Assembly (NCBI GenBank): GCA_946481075.1
Contig: CAMLMC010000001.1
Coordinates: forward strand, 1,178,001-1,242,000
DNA: 64,000 nucleotides
Direction of reading: 5' to 3'
DNA from: an uncultured Alphaproteobacteria bacterium
GTDB taxonomy: Bacteria; Pseudomonadota; Alphaproteobacteria; Micavibrionales; Micavibrionaceae
The notes below the pieces were generated by a model. The model did no database searches. It had not been told where the DNA came from and saw nothing but the letters and a program-made list of their open reading frames with translations. The position numbers and the translations under genes were made by a program. Each line of letters starts with the position of its first letter. Positions within the stretch are counted from its first letter, which is position 1. This document shows positions 24,739 through 34,001 of this stretch, piece after piece.

Positions 24739-25659
24739 ATGAAGATTGTCGACTCCCTCACCGCCATTCACAATGATGCGCAAGGCCCCATCCTTGCGAT
24801 CGGCAATTTCGATGGCGTGCACAGGGGGCATCAGGCGATTTTAAAAACGGTGAAAGACCTGGCCACCGCGGCGGGCGTGCCTGCGGCGATCCTGACCTTT
24901 GAACCGCACCCGCGCAAATTGTTCCGCCCCGACGATCCGCCATTCCGCATCACCCCGCCCGCGATCAAGCATCGCCGTCTAAAGGAATGCGGAATCGATA
25001 TCGTCTATTCCCTGCCCTTCGACTGGAACTTCGCGAGCCAGAGCGCGGAAGATTTCATTGCCAATATACTTGGCGCGATCAAACCATCGCGGATTGTGAT
25101 TGGAAAGGATTTTCGCTTCGGCCAGCTTCGCAAAGGCACACCGGAAATGATCGCGGCGGCGGGGTACAATCTCGAACTGGTCGGCGATATTGCGGGGAAT
25201 AACGGACGCCGCTATTCCTCTACCGCTGTGCGCGAGGCGTTGCAGTCCGGCGACATGCAAACCGCGAACGATATTCTCGGCTGGGATTGGGAAATCGAGG
25301 GGCCCGTTTTCCGCGGCGACCGCAGAGGCCACGATCTTGGCTACCCCACCGCCAACGTCCTGCTCGGCGATACGCTTCACCCGTCTTACGGCGTTTATGC
25401 AACATGGGTGCAAATCGAAGGGGAAGATACGTGGTTGAAGGCCGCCACCAATATCGGCATCCGTCCGATGTTCGAATTGAAACAGGGGCAGGTGGAAGCG
25501 CACATCCTTGATTTCCCGGACCGCGACATCTATGGCCGCTTGCTCAGGATCAAGCCTGTGGTCCGCCTGCGCGGAGAGGCAAAGTTTGGTTCCTTGCAAG
25601 AATTGACCGCACAAATAGAAACCGATTGCGAACAAGCGCGAAAGATATTGACGGACTGA
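24739..25659 (+). CDS. ribF: bifunctional riboflavin kinase / FAD synthetase
   Basis: RibF converts riboflavin to FMN and then FAD. The 306-residue protein has the N-terminal adenylyltransferase motif GNFDGVHRGHQ and the ISSTAVR-like block YSSTAVREAL. The C-terminal kinase domain carries RGDRRGHDLGYPTAN with the PTAN metal-nucleotide motif and VEAHILDFPDRDIYG. No FMN riboswitch was recognised upstream; the leader is only about 35 nt after the terminator. Confidence 0.96.
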   Translation: MKIVDSLTAIHNDAQGPILAIGNFDGVHRGHQAILKTVKDLATAAGVPAAILTFEPHPRKLFRPDDPPFRITPPAIKHRRLKECGIDIVYSLPFDWNFASQSAEDFIANILGAIKPSRIVIGKDFRFGQLRKGTPEMIAAAGYNLELVGDIAGNNGRRYSSTAVREALQSGDMQTANDILGWDWEIEGPVFRGDRRGHDLGYPTANVLLGDTLHPSYGVYATWVQIEGEDTWLKAATNIGIRPMFELKQGQVEAHILDFPDRDIYGRLLRIKPVVRLRGEAKFGSLQELTAQIETDCEQARKILTD

Positions 25660-25684
25660 TCAGGCGGGAGTATGCCTGCGCCCC

Positions 25685-26278
25685 ATGCCAAACATCCTGG
25701 ATAAAATTATGGCGCCTTTCCATACGGCCGCCGCCCCGGTTCCCGAAGACGAAGTCGTTACGCTCGTCGAAACATCGCATTACCTGAACGATGGATCGAT
25801 TGCCACCGCGCAACCTTATTACCGCTTTGCCGCGCTTGATGATGTTATCCCTTTCCTTGCCCTGACCAAAGATATTGCGGAAACCAAAAACCATAGCCAC
25901 AAGGCGATGGAACTGCGCAGCCATTACGATCATCTCAACGGGATCAAAACATTCGTCATATCGGGCCGTGATATCGAAATGGCGGCCGTCTTGAAATGGC
26001 CCGCGCAAGGCAGGCTGCAACTCGATGCCATCATCATCCGCGAAGGGGCCGAGCGCACCTGTCTCGCCTGCGGCCCCGAAGGGGCCAGCCGCGACTGTGT
26101 GGATCAGTTTTTAGTCTGTTTCCGCGATGCGGCCACCGCCTTGCAGGCCGACCCGAACGGCCTGAAAAGCGATGCGGAAAACGCCCTTCGGGAACAGTTG
26201 CATCATGCCTACCATTGCCTGACGCTCGACCGGATCCTTAGCGGTTTCGATAAAAACCCTTTGCGCACAGGGCCTTAG
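25685..26278 (+). CDS. hypothetical protein
   Basis: The 197-residue soluble protein has no recognised family. It contains YRFAALDDVIPFLALTKD in the first half and a pair of Cys in RTCLACGPEG. It starts 25 bp after ribF; GGGAG is about 12 nt upstream of the chosen ATG. Codon use matches neighbouring chromosomal genes, supporting a real gene. Confidence 0.6.
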   Translation: MPNILDKIMAPFHTAAAPVPEDEVVTLVETSHYLNDGSIATAQPYYRFAALDDVIPFLALTKDIAETKNHSHKAMELRSHYDHLNGIKTFVISGRDIEMAAVLKWPAQGRLQLDAIIIREGAERTCLACGPEGASRDCVDQFLVCFRDAATALQADPNGLKSDAENALREQLHHAYHCLTLDRILSGFDKNPLRTGP

Positions 26279-26288
26279 CGCCGCTTCC

Positions 26289-26307
26289 ATCCACAGCCTG
26301 TGGATAA
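26289..26307. other. 17-bp palindrome containing a consensus DnaA box
   Basis: ATCCACAG and CTGTGGAT form a perfect palindrome with a one-base centre. TGTGGATAA (26299-26307) is the reverse complement of the consensus DnaA box TTATCCACA. Only one site is present, just upstream of a TTGACG sequence (26311) that may be the -35 element of the 26403 gene, so DnaA-linked regulation is possible but an origin is not supported. Confidence 0.35.
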
Positions 26308-26402
26308 GTCTTGACGAAATCCCTGTTTTCTGGGCATATCGCCACAAAATGACCGCGCCTTAACCACAATAACAATAATGCGCGGCGATAGAGGATATGG
26401 CG

Positions 26403-26708
26403 ATGAAAAAGGACTTTGCGAACGCGGGCAGCTCCCTTGCGCATGATAGGCGCAACTACAGACTGCCGACACGCGATCAACTCTATGCCGGTGATTTGAG
26501 AGACCACGAGGCCTATTTCGACGGCGAAGAAGGTATAGATTTCGCCGCAGAACCTGTGATTTTTGCCACTCTTTGCCCCGAGGAAGCCGCCAAAGCAGCA
26601 CAACCCATTCAAGGCAAGCAACAGCAGCAAAAGATGCCATCTGTTGAAATGCTCAAAGAAAAATACAAACAGCAACAGCAGCAACAATCGCAACTGGTTT
26701 TAATGTAA
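26403..26708 (+). CDS. hypothetical protein with Gln-rich tail
   Basis: The 101-residue protein has no recognised domain; residues 70-96 are dominated by Gln (KQQQQK and YKQQQQQQSQ). GAGGA lies 7 nt before the ATG at 26403, preferred over the ATG at 26397. It is followed after 2 bp by another short ORF in the same direction, so the pair is probably co-transcribed. Confidence 0.6.
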   Translation: MKKDFANAGSSLAHDRRNYRLPTRDQLYAGDLRDHEAYFDGEEGIDFAAEPVIFATLCPEEAAKAAQPIQGKQQQQKMPSVEMLKEKYKQQQQQQSQLVLM

Positions 26709-26710
26709 TC

Positions 26711-27016
26711 ATGAATCGTGCTCTAAGGAATACAGCACAGAACATGGGAACCTGCTTTGGTCAGACATCGCGTGGACAAACGGTGACTGCGCAAATCATT
26801 CCGTTGCATACACCTTCGACAGACTTGTCTAAATTGAGCGATACAGCGCGCGCGCAACTCGCCGCACAAAAGGCAATTATCCCGAACCTGATCGCCAATG
26901 GCGGCATAGATGATGAAAATCATTGGGTCTTGATCCACCCGCACAAAGAAGACCTTAACCAGACACCATATATCAAATGGTCTTTCCTGGAATTCAAAAA
27001 GCATTTCACGCCATAA
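26711..27016 (+). CDS. hypothetical protein
   Basis: The 101-residue protein is not recognised. It has IIPNLIANGGIDDENHWVLI in the second half and ends YIKWSFLEFKKHFTP. It lies immediately after the Gln-rich gene; no clear Shine-Dalgarno is seen, consistent with translational coupling. Function unknown. Confidence 0.55.
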   Translation: MNRALRNTAQNMGTCFGQTSRGQTVTAQIIPLHTPSTDLSKLSDTARAQLAAQKAIIPNLIANGGIDDENHWVLIHPHKEDLNQTPYIKWSFLEFKKHFTP

Positions 27017-27060
27017 TCCCCCTGCCCAAATGCGTTGAAAGCGGCTATGGTTGAAACACC

Positions 27061-27990
27061 ATGTCCGATATTTTCGCAACGCTCGCCCTCAACATTCTTC
27101 CCCTCTATATCATCATCGCCCTTGGCTATATCGGCGGGCGGTGGATGGATGTGAATTTGCCGTCCATGGCGACGGTCGCGATTTACCTGATCGCCCCGAT
27201 GGTCAATCTGGGCGCGATGATGCAACTGGATTTCGATCCGCAATATGTGGCCTTGCCCCTGTTCATCTTCGGGACATCGGTCACGATTGGCCTTGCCACC
27301 TATCATTTCGCCACGCGCCGCTGGGGCAATACCTCGGCGAATTTGATCGCGATGAGCAGCGTGACCGGCAACACCGGCTATTTCGGCCTGCCCTTGATCC
27401 TCGCTCTCTTCGGCCCCGAAGCCACAGGGCTTTACCTGTTTATGAACGTCGCACTTCTTATGAGCGAACTGGGCCTTGGTTATTATTTCGGCGCGCGGGG
27501 CCATGCCGATGTGAAGGGCGCGCTGAAAAAAGTGATCCGGCTGCCCGTCATCCATGCGGTTTGGATCGGATTGCTGCTCAATTCCATGGATGTTGAACCG
27601 AATGACCTCTTCCTGCGCTACTGGAACTACGCCATCGGCGCGTGGGTGATTATCGGCATGATGTTGATTGGCGTGGCCCTTGGCAAACAGGCCAGAATCG
27701 AACTGGATGCCCGCCTGATCAAATGGCTTTTTACTGCCAAGTTTCTGGCGTGGCCTGCTGCCGCCGCCGCCTTTATCGCCGCGGACCTGCATCTCTTCCA
27801 CGCCTTTGATGCGGATATCTATCGCATAGTCACTATTTTCTGCTGCGTCCCTCTGGCGGGCAATCTTGTCGCATTTGCCGCCAACCTCAACATCCACCCA
27901 GAACGGGCGGCGGGCGCGGTTTTGCTCAGCACCCTGCTCGCCATAGTGTTCCTTCCGGCGGCTCTGATGTTGCTGAATATGGTGTTATGA
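27061..27990 (+). CDS. AEC (auxin efflux carrier) family permease
   Basis: The 309-residue inner-membrane protein shows about ten hydrophobic helices and the AEC pattern IYLIAPMVNLGAMM in the first half, SSVTGNTGYFGLPL in the middle (the conserved Asn-Gly-rich gate) and NLVAFAANLNIHPERAAGAVLLST near the end. AEC carriers move organic acids or similar anions; the substrate is unknown here. The spacer to ileS holds the leader described at 28038. Confidence 0.88.
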   Translation: MSDIFATLALNILPLYIIIALGYIGGRWMDVNLPSMATVAIYLIAPMVNLGAMMQLDFDPQYVALPLFIFGTSVTIGLATYHFATRRWGNTSANLIAMSSVTGNTGYFGLPLILALFGPEATGLYLFMNVALLMSELGLGYYFGARGHADVKGALKKVIRLPVIHAVWIGLLLNSMDVEPNDLFLRYWNYAIGAWVIIGMMLIGVALGKQARIELDARLIKWLFTAKFLAWPAAAAAFIAADLHLFHAFDADIYRIVTIFCCVPLAGNLVAFAANLNIHPERAAGAVLLSTLLAIVFLPAALMLLNMVL

Positions 27991-28037
27991 ATAATTTTAA
28001 GTCTTTCTTTTTCCGCGCAATTTGCTAAGTTGGTGCC

Positions 28038-28091
28038 ATGCATTCCTCAATCCGTGTCATTACACGAATTATTCTCCCGGTTCTGGCGTAA
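28038..28091 (+). CDS. putative isoleucine-rich leader peptide of ileS
   Basis: A 17-codon ORF (MHSSIRVITRIILPVLA) precedes ileS. Four of its 17 codons are Ile, two adjacent (28068-28073), with Val and Leu also enriched. Its stop codon lies in the loop of the hairpin at 28076-28099. This layout is that of ribosome-mediated attenuators of ilv-type operons in proteobacteria. The Shine-Dalgarno is weak, which lowers confidence. Length is below usual gene-finder limits. Confidence 0.45.
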   Translation: MHSSIRVITRIILPVLA

Positions 28092-28130
28092 GAACCGGGT
28101 ATTTCCGCTGAATTTTCCTTTTTTAGAACC
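28076..28130 (+). promoter_or_regulatory. candidate attenuator hairpin with alternative pairing, ileS leader
   Basis: CCCGGTTCT (28076-28084) pairs with AGAACCGGG (28091-28099), followed by TATTT. The 5' arm core GGTTCT can instead pair with a second AGAACC at 28125-28130, giving two exclusive folds. The leader ORF ends within the first hairpin. It could also simply terminate the upstream AEC gene. Confidence 0.45.
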
Positions 28131-28178
28131 ACTTTATTTTGTAGGGTAGCCCTCGAATTCCGAAGGTGATGTGAGACA

Positions 28179-31094
28179 ATGAGCAACAACGACAACAACG
28201 TGAACGCCGACCAATACCGTGATACGGTGTTCCTCCCCAAAACCGAATTCCCGATGCGCGGCGATTTGCCGAACAAGGAACCCGGCTATGTCAAGCGCTG
28301 GCAGGAAAACGATCTTTACGGACAAATCCGTAAAGCATCGAAGGGACGCAAGAAATGGATCCTTCACGATGGCCCGCCTTACGCCAACGGCAATATCCAT
28401 ATCGGCCACGCCGTCAACAAAATCCTCAAAGACCTGATCAACAAATCATGGCAGATGAAGGGTTTCGATGCGCCTTATGTGCCGGGCTGGGACTGCCATG
28501 GACTTCCCATCGAATGGAAGATCGAAGAAAAATACCGCGAAGCCGGAAAAGACAAAGATGCCGTTGCCCCCATTCAATTCCGCGCCGAATGCCGCGATTT
28601 CGCGCAAATGTGGGTCGATACGCAAAGCGAACAGTTCCAGCGCCTCGGCGTGATCGGGGATTGGAAAGACCCGTACCTCACCATGACAAAGCATGGTGAG
28701 GCGCGCATCGTCGGTGAAATCCATAAATTCCTGATGAGCGGATCGCTCTATCGCGGCGTCAAACCCGTCATGTGGTCCTGTGTTGAAAAGACCGCGCTGG
28801 CCGAAGCCGAAGTGGAATACAAGGAACACAAATCCATTACCGTCTGGGCGAAGTTTCCGGTTGTTGAAACAAAGAATGCTGCCGTTGAGGGCGCAAACAT
28901 CGTTATCTGGACAACAACGCCATGGACCTTGCCGAGCAACCGCGCGATTGCCTATGGCGAGCGCGTTGAGTATGCTGTTTACACCGTTGGCGAGGTTGCA
29001 GAAGGATCGAAGGCCAAGGCCGGCGACAAATTGGTCCTTGCAAAATCTTTGGCGGATTCCGTGAAGGAACAGGCGAAGATTACGACGTGGAGCGAATCCG
29101 AGAGCTTCAAGGGCGCGGCCCTTGAAGGCACCATCACGGCCCACCCTCTGCGCGGCAAAGGTTATGACTTCAACGTGCCTATGCTGTCCGGTGACTTTGT
29201 TACCGAAGACGCGGGTACAGGTTTCGTCCATATCGCGCCAAGCCACGGGATGGACGACTACATCCTCGTGATGAACACCAACGTCAAACGCCCATCGAAC
29301 AAAATCGAAATTCCGGACAACGTGACCGATGACGGAAAATACCGCGACCATGTGCCGCTATTTGCGGGCCTTGAAATCCTGACGCAAAAAGGCGAAATGG
29401 GCGAAGGAAACTTTGCCGTGCTGAAAGCCATCGATGAAGCGGGCAACCTGCTCGCCAAAGGATCGTTACGCCACGAATACCCGCATAGCTGGCGCTCCAA
29501 AGCCCCCCTCATCTACCGCACCACGCCGCAATGGTTTATCGCGATGGATGATGAAAACAATCTGCGCGATGTCGCCCTCAAGGCCATCAAGGAAACAAAA
29601 TGGCATCCGGCGGCGGGCGAAAACCGCATCAGCGCGATGATCGCGCAGCGTCCCGACTGGTGCATTTCACGCCAGCGCACATGGGGCGTGCCGATTGCGC
29701 TCTTCGTCAACAAAAAGACAGGCGAGCCATTGGAAGATGAATCCGTCCTAAAACGTATTTTCGATGCGTTCGAGGCGGAAGGGTCCGATGCGTGGTGGTC
29801 GAAGCCTGCGCAGGATTTCCTCGGCAACGATTACAATGCCGATGATTTTGAACAGGTCATGGATATCGTCGATGTCTGGTTTGAATCCGGATCGACCCAT
29901 ACTTTCGTTGTCGATGACCGCGCCGAGCTGGCGCAGCGTCAATCGGACCTCTACCTTGAAGGATCGGACCAGCACCGCGGCTGGTTCCACTCCTCCCTTT
30001 TGGAATCCTGCGGCACCAAAGGCCACGCGCCTTTCAAAAACGTGCTGACCCATGGTTTCGTGCTGGATGACAAAGGCTATAAAATGTCTAAATCCCTCGG
30101 CAACGTCATCGATCCGCTGGCCGAGATGAAAGTGCACGGCGCGGATATCTTGCGCCTTTGGACCGTCACATCGAATTATTCCGACGATGTGCGCATCGGC
30201 AAAGACACGCTGAAAAATGTCGGCGATCTGTATCGCCGTATCCGCAACACGCTGCGCTTCCTGCTCGGCGCGATTGACGGGTTCGATGGAGCGGAACGTG
30301 TCCCTGCGGCCGAATTCAAAAACATGCCAGAGCTGGAACAATATATCCTCTCCCGTATGGCGGCGATTGCGGAAAAAGTGGATCAATCGATCGAAGGATA
30401 TGATTTCAACACGATTATCCAGACGCTTTATAATTTCTGCAACGATGACCTGTCTTCGCTGTATTTCGATATCCGCAAAGACCGTCTTTATTGCGATGCG
30501 CCGGATTCATTCGAACGCCGCGCAACCCGTACCGTGATGGCGGAGTTGTTTGATTTCCTCGTCACGCGCCTTGCACCCTACACATCGTTTACGTGCGAGG
30601 AAGCGTGGGATCATCGCCCCAAAGGCGTGTATGAAGAGGCAGAGAGCATCCATATCCGCACCTATTCCACCGTGCCGCATGAATGGCGCAATGAAACGCT
30701 CGAGGCGAAATGGGATAAAATACTGGATGTGCGCAATGTCGTGCTCGGCGCATTGGAACCGCACCGCGCCGCGAAAACAATCGGATCGTCCCTCGAGGCC
30801 GCGCCGAAGATCTATCTGTCGGACGAATTGACCGCCGCCGTGAAAGGGACAGATTTCGCCGAAGTCTGCATTACATCGCAGGCGCAAATCTTCCCCGCCG
30901 CAACGCCTGCGGATTCCTTTACCGATCCGAAAGTTCCGGGCGTTGCCGTTGTGTTCGCCAAGGCCGAAGGCAATAAATGCGCGCGCAGCTGGAAGATTTT
31001 GCCGGAAGTGGGGACGGACCCCGAATATCCGGACCTTTCCTTACGCGATGCCAACGCCGTGCGCTGGTATAAAAAACACAAGGAAGCCGCTTAG
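28179..31094 (+). CDS. ileS: isoleucyl-tRNA synthetase
   Basis: The 971-residue class I synthetase has the HIGH motif in [13 protein letters not shown], a CP1 editing domain ([35 protein letters not shown]), [16 protein letters not shown] in [13 protein letters not shown], and the tRNA-binding C-terminal helical domain. It charges tRNA(Ile) and edits Val. GTGAG lies just upstream of the ATG. Its leader holds an Ile-rich ORF and hairpin, suggesting control by charged tRNA(Ile) levels. Confidence 0.97.
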   Translation: MSNNDNNVNADQYRDTVFLPKTEFPMRGDLPNKEPGYVKRWQENDLYGQIRKASKGRKKWILHDGPPYANGNIHIGHAVNKILKDLINKSWQMKGFDAPYVPGWDCHGLPIEWKIEEKYREAGKDKDAVAPIQFRAECRDFAQMWVDTQSEQFQRLGVIGDWKDPYLTMTKHGEARIVGEIHKFLMSGSLYRGVKPVMWSCVEKTALAEAEVEYKEHKSITVWAKFPVVETKNAAVEGANIVIWTTTPWTLPSNRAIAYGERVEYAVYTVGEVAEGSKAKAGDKLVLAKSLADSVKEQAKITTWSESESFKGAALEGTITAHPLRGKGYDFNVPMLSGDFVTEDAGTGFVHIAPSHGMDDYILVMNTNVKRPSNKIEIPDNVTDDGKYRDHVPLFAGLEILTQKGEMGEGNFAVLKAIDEAGNLLAKGSLRHEYPHSWRSKAPLIYRTTPQWFIAMDDENNLRDVALKAIKETKWHPAAGENRISAMIAQRPDWCISRQRTWGVPIALFVNKKTGEPLEDESVLKRIFDAFEAEGSDAWWSKPAQDFLGNDYNADDFEQVMDIVDVWFESGSTHTFVVDDRAELAQRQSDLYLEGSDQHRGWFHSSLLESCGTKGHAPFKNVLTHGFVLDDKGYKMSKSLGNVIDPLAEMKVHGADILRLWTVTSNYSDDVRIGKDTLKNVGDLYRRIRNTLRFLLGAIDGFDGAERVPAAEFKNMPELEQYILSRMAAIAEKVDQSIEGYDFNTIIQTLYNFCNDDLSSLYFDIRKDRLYCDAPDSFERRATRTVMAELFDFLVTRLAPYTSFTCEEAWDHRPKGVYEEAESIHIRTYSTVPHEWRNETLEAKWDKILDVRNVVLGALEPHRAAKTIGSSLEAAPKIYLSDELTAAVKGTDFAEVCITSQAQIFPAATPADSFTDPKVPGVAVVFAKAEGNKCARSWKILPEVGTDPEYPDLSLRDANAVRWYKKHKEAA

Positions 31095-31098
31095 AATT

Positions 31099-31484
31099 CT
31101 CCCCCCGCGAGCGGGGGGATTAGAGGGGGGAGATGGTTTCACCCATCACAAAACGGGCAAGAGAGTTAAGAAACAACCCCACCGAAGCCGAAAAGGCTTT
31201 GTGGCAAGAGTTAAAGGCCACAAAGTTTAAATTCCGCAGGCAATATCCTATCGGCCCTTATTTTGCCGATTTTGCCTGTAAAGACAGTAAGCTGATTATT
31301 GAAGTTGATGGCGGACAGCACAATATAGAGACAGACCACATCAGAACGGAATATCTGGAAAAGCATGGATATCGTGTCATTCGCTTCTGGAACAATAGCG
31401 TTTTAAACAATATAGATGGCGTTATGGAGAAAATTGTAGAAATGCTGAACACTCCCCCCCATCCCCCCCGCACACGGGGGGGGC
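31099..31484 (+). mobile_element. DUF559 nuclease gene bracketed by inverted GC-rich repeats
   Basis: The left repeat (31099-31131) reads CTCCCCCCGCGAGCGGGGGG then ATTAGAGGGGGG; the right repeat (31452-31484) is the opposite orientation, CTCCCCCCCATCCCCCCC followed by GCACACGGGGGGG. One gene, a DUF559 nuclease, lies between them. The arrangement parallels the GIY-YIG element at 7164. Nuclease-free copies of the same repeat occur at 20587 and 52079. Mobility is inferred, not shown. Confidence 0.5.
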
Positions 31485-31516
31485 ATGATGCCGCTAATCA
31501 AAAGGATGGGCGATAA
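31133..31516 (+). CDS. DUF559 (Vsr-like) endonuclease domain protein
   Basis: The 127-residue protein has the DUF559 pattern of the Vsr/MutH-like restriction-endonuclease fold: RARELRNNPTEAEKALWQEL, FRRQYPIGPYFADFAC, and the catalytic-type LIIEVDGGQH, then GYRVIRFWNNSVLNN. The purine-rich left repeat supplies GAGG 6 nt before the ATG. The last about 20 residues are read through the right repeat (TPPHPPRTRGGHD) and the stop abuts the lspA ATG. It is more AT-rich than ileS and lspA on either side. Confidence 0.85.
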   Translation: MVSPITKRARELRNNPTEAEKALWQELKATKFKFRRQYPIGPYFADFACKDSKLIIEVDGGQHNIETDHIRTEYLEKHGYRVIRFWNNSVLNNIDGVMEKIVEMLNTPPHPPRTRGGHDAANQKDGR

Positions 31517-32095
31517 ATGTCCTACTGGAAACTCAGCTCTTCCAAATCCATCGTCGGGTTTTCGCTCGCGCTCGATGTGATTATTCTCGACCAGATCACA
31601 AAATGGCTGGCACTCGAATATATCATCCGTCCGCAGCACCAGCCGAACACCAATCCGCTCTCCCTCATCGACTGGATCATGGCCCCGCCGCCGCGCTGGC
31701 CGGCGACGCAGGTCGAGGTCACGCCCTTTTTCAATTTCAGCATGGTCTGGAACGAAGGGGTCAGCTTTGGGGTTTTAAGCAATATGGGCATCTGGCCGCT
31801 TTCCATCCTCTCCCTGCTCGTCACGGCTGTTTTCGCGGTGTGGCTGACGCGGGCGCAGGGCTGGACGCTCGCCGTAGGCCTTGCCTGCGTTATCGGCGGG
31901 GCCATCGGCAACGTCATTGACCGCTTTCGGTTTGGCGCGGTCGCGGATTTCCTCGATTTTCACGCCTATGGATGGCACTATCCGTCTTTCAACGTCGCCG
32001 ATTGCGCCATAACGGTGGGCATTGCCTTGGTGGTGTTCGATGGGCTAATCTTGGAACCGAAACGCAAAAAACGTCTCGAAGAGGCCACAACATGA
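31517..32095 (+). CDS. lspA: lipoprotein signal peptidase
   Basis: LspA removes signal peptides from prolipoproteins in the inner membrane. The 192-residue protein has four helices and the two aspartyl protease motifs GNVIDRFRFGAVADFLDF and FNVADCAITVG. A proline-rich insertion near residues 38-62 is longer than in E. coli LspA. The ATG follows directly on the DUF559 stop (TAAATG). The next gene, a lipoprotein, overlaps by 4 bp. Confidence 0.95.
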   Translation: MSYWKLSSSKSIVGFSLALDVIILDQITKWLALEYIIRPQHQPNTNPLSLIDWIMAPPPRWPATQVEVTPFFNFSMVWNEGVSFGVLSNMGIWPLSILSLLVTAVFAVWLTRAQGWTLAVGLACVIGGAIGNVIDRFRFGAVADFLDFHAYGWHYPSFNVADCAITVGIALVVFDGLILEPKRKKRLEEATT

Positions 32096-32628
32096 CCAGA
32101 CAGTTTCTTTCCATTCTTTTGATCGGTGCGGCCGCAGTGTCTGTTACGGCCTGCGAAGGCGCGAAGAAGCAATTCGATTTCTCAAAGAAGGCACCGGATG
32201 AATTTGCGGTTATGACGCGGGCCCCGCTTGAAATGCCGCCAAGCTATACGCTGCGTCCGCCGCAGCCCGGTGCGCCGCGCCCGCAGGAACAATCCACGGC
32301 CAATATGGCCCGTGAAGCCGTTCTCGGCCCCGATGCAGTGAAACAAATCGCCAAAGACAATCAGGTTAGCGCGGGCGAAGCCGTGTTGCTGCAAAAAACC
32401 GGCGCGGCGAACGTGAACCCTGCGATCCGCAGCGTGGTTGACCGCGAAACAGCCGAAATCGCCGAAGACGAAACACCGGGCATCGACACGCTCAAGAAAA
32501 TGGTCGGCAAGGATGTAAAGCCACCGGCCAAAGTTGTTGACCCTGTGGCCGAAACCAACCGGATCAAGGCCAACAAGGCGGCCGGTAAACCCGTGACGGC
32601 CGGTGAAACCCCCACCAAAGAAGACTGA
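32092..32628 (+). CDS. DUF3035 lipoprotein
   Basis: The 178-residue protein has a lipoprotein signal peptide with lipobox Cys in AAVSVTAC. It then has the DUF3035 signature PDEFAVMTRAPLEMPPSYTLRPPQPG found beside lspA in many alphaproteobacteria. The mature part is low-complexity and charged. It is a substrate of the neighbouring LspA; the role is probably in outer-membrane biogenesis, by context. ATGA overlap with lspA implies coupling. Confidence 0.9.
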   Translation: MTRQFLSILLIGAAAVSVTACEGAKKQFDFSKKAPDEFAVMTRAPLEMPPSYTLRPPQPGAPRPQEQSTANMAREAVLGPDAVKQIAKDNQVSAGEAVLLQKTGAANVNPAIRSVVDRETAEIAEDETPGIDTLKKMVGKDVKPPAKVVDPVAETNRIKANKAAGKPVTAGETPTKED

Positions 32629-32630
32629 TC

Positions 32631-34001
32631 ATGCGCCTCATCCTCGCCCTTGCCCTGCTGCTCTTGCCTTCGCACGCGCAGGCCCAGACCTTTGGCGCAG
32701 AGGAATTCACCCTGCAAAACGGCATGCAGGTTGTGGTCATCCCGAACCACCGCGCGCCCGTTGTGACGCACATGGTGTGGTATAAAGTCGGCGCCGCGGA
32801 AGAGGCCCCCGGCAAATCCGGCATGGCGCATTATCTGGAACATCTTTTGTTCAAGGGGACCGAAAAAATCGCGCCCGGCGAATTTTCGAGGGCCGTCAAG
32901 ACCATGGGCGGAAACGACAACGCCTTTACATCCCAGGACTATACCGCCTTTTTTCAAAGCATATCCGTAGACCATCTTGAAACGGTGATGGAAATGGAAG
33001 CGGACCGGATGCTGAACACCAATCCGCCGGAAGATCATTTCAAATCGGAAAAAGATGTGGTTCTGGAGGAACGTCGGCAGAGAACGGACAACGACCCGCG
33101 CGCGATTTTTCAGGAACAACTGAACAGCACGCTTTACACAAACCACCCCTACTCCATTCCTGTCATCGGATGGATGGATGAAATCAAGCTTTATGAATGG
33201 AAGGATGTAAAGGCGTTCTACGATCAATGGTATGCGCCAAACAACGCCATTCTGGTCGTCAGCGGCGATATCACGGCAAAAGAACTAAAGCCCGTCGCCG
33301 AAAAAACCTATGGCACATTACCGCGCAAGAACGTGCCCGAGCGTCTTCGCCCGCAAATCCCCCCAGCGAACGGCGACACGCTGCTCACCCTGCGCGACCC
33401 ATCGGTGCATCAACCGGCGATCGTCAAAACTTTCCTCGCCCCGTCCGAAAGCCGTAACCGCGCGGACTCCCTTCCGCTTCAGGTCCTCTCCGAAATCATG
33501 GACGGGGGGCCAACGACGCGCCTGTATAAAAACCTTGTCGTGGATCAGAAAAAAGCGACGAATGTTCAATTCTATTACAACGCGACGGCGCTCGATTATG
33601 GCAGCATCTCCCTATCTGCCATGCCGGCCACAGGTGTCACGCTCGAAGAACTCGACCGCCTGATTGCGGATGAAATCGCAAAGATTTTGAAAGACGGTGT
33701 CAGCGAAACGGAAACCAAAGACGCGATCCAGCGATTGCAGGACGAAGCCATCTATGCCCGCGACAGCCTTGCCGGCCCCGCAATGATATTCGGGGCGGCG
33801 CTGACGACAGGCAGCACCGTTGCGGATATCGAAAACTGGCCCGCCGATATCGCCAAGGTCACGCCGGAACAAATCAAGGATGCCGCCATGCGGTATCTGG
33901 ATGAAACGAAGCCCTGGATTCGCCCGCCGGTAACCGGTTATATGCTGCCCGCAGCCGCCAATGACAATGATCATGAAAAGGAACAGCAAGATGCACGATG
34001 A
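32631..34001 (+). CDS. M16 zinc metallopeptidase, catalytic member
   Basis: The 456-residue protein has a signal peptide (ending HAQAQ) and the inverted zinc motif HxxEH in GMAHYLEHLLFKG, with the third ligand Glu in VVLEERRQR. The C-terminal half has the R/Y pair region of M16B peptidases. Such pitrilysin-like clamshell enzymes degrade peptides in the periplasm and often act with a catalytically inactive partner, here the next gene, which overlaps by 11 nt. Confidence 0.93.
   Translation: MRLILALALLLLPSHAQAQTFGAEEFTLQNGMQVVVIPNHRAPVVTHMVWYKVGAAEEAPGKSGMAHYLEHLLFKGTEKIAPGEFSRAVKTMGGNDNAFTSQDYTAFFQSISVDHLETVMEMEADRMLNTNPPEDHFKSEKDVVLEERRQRTDNDPRAIFQEQLNSTLYTNHPYSIPVIGWMDEIKLYEWKDVKAFYDQWYAPNNAILVVSGDITAKELKPVAEKTYGTLPRKNVPERLRPQIPPANGDTLLTLRDPSVHQPAIVKTFLAPSESRNRADSLPLQVLSEIMDGGPTTRLYKNLVVDQKKATNVQFYYNATALDYGSISLSAMPATGVTLEELDRLIADEIAKILKDGVSETETKDAIQRLQDEAIYARDSLAGPAMIFGAALTTGSTVADIENWPADIAKVTPEQIKDAAMRYLDETKPWIRPPVTGYMLPAAANDNDHEKEQQDAR

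Noticed and set aside
26289..26307. A possible replication origin suggested by a consensus DnaA box
   Set aside because: Only a single box is present, with no cluster, AT-rich unwinding stretch or dnaA/parAB/gidA genes nearby.
28000..28178. A T-box riboswitch upstream of ileS
   Set aside because: The leader is too short and lacks a T-box sequence; T-boxes are not expected in this class. A leader-peptide attenuator fits better.
28446..29351. A 301-codon minus-strand ORF inside ileS
   Set aside because: It is a shadow of the isoleucyl-tRNA synthetase gene, whose motifs are unambiguous.
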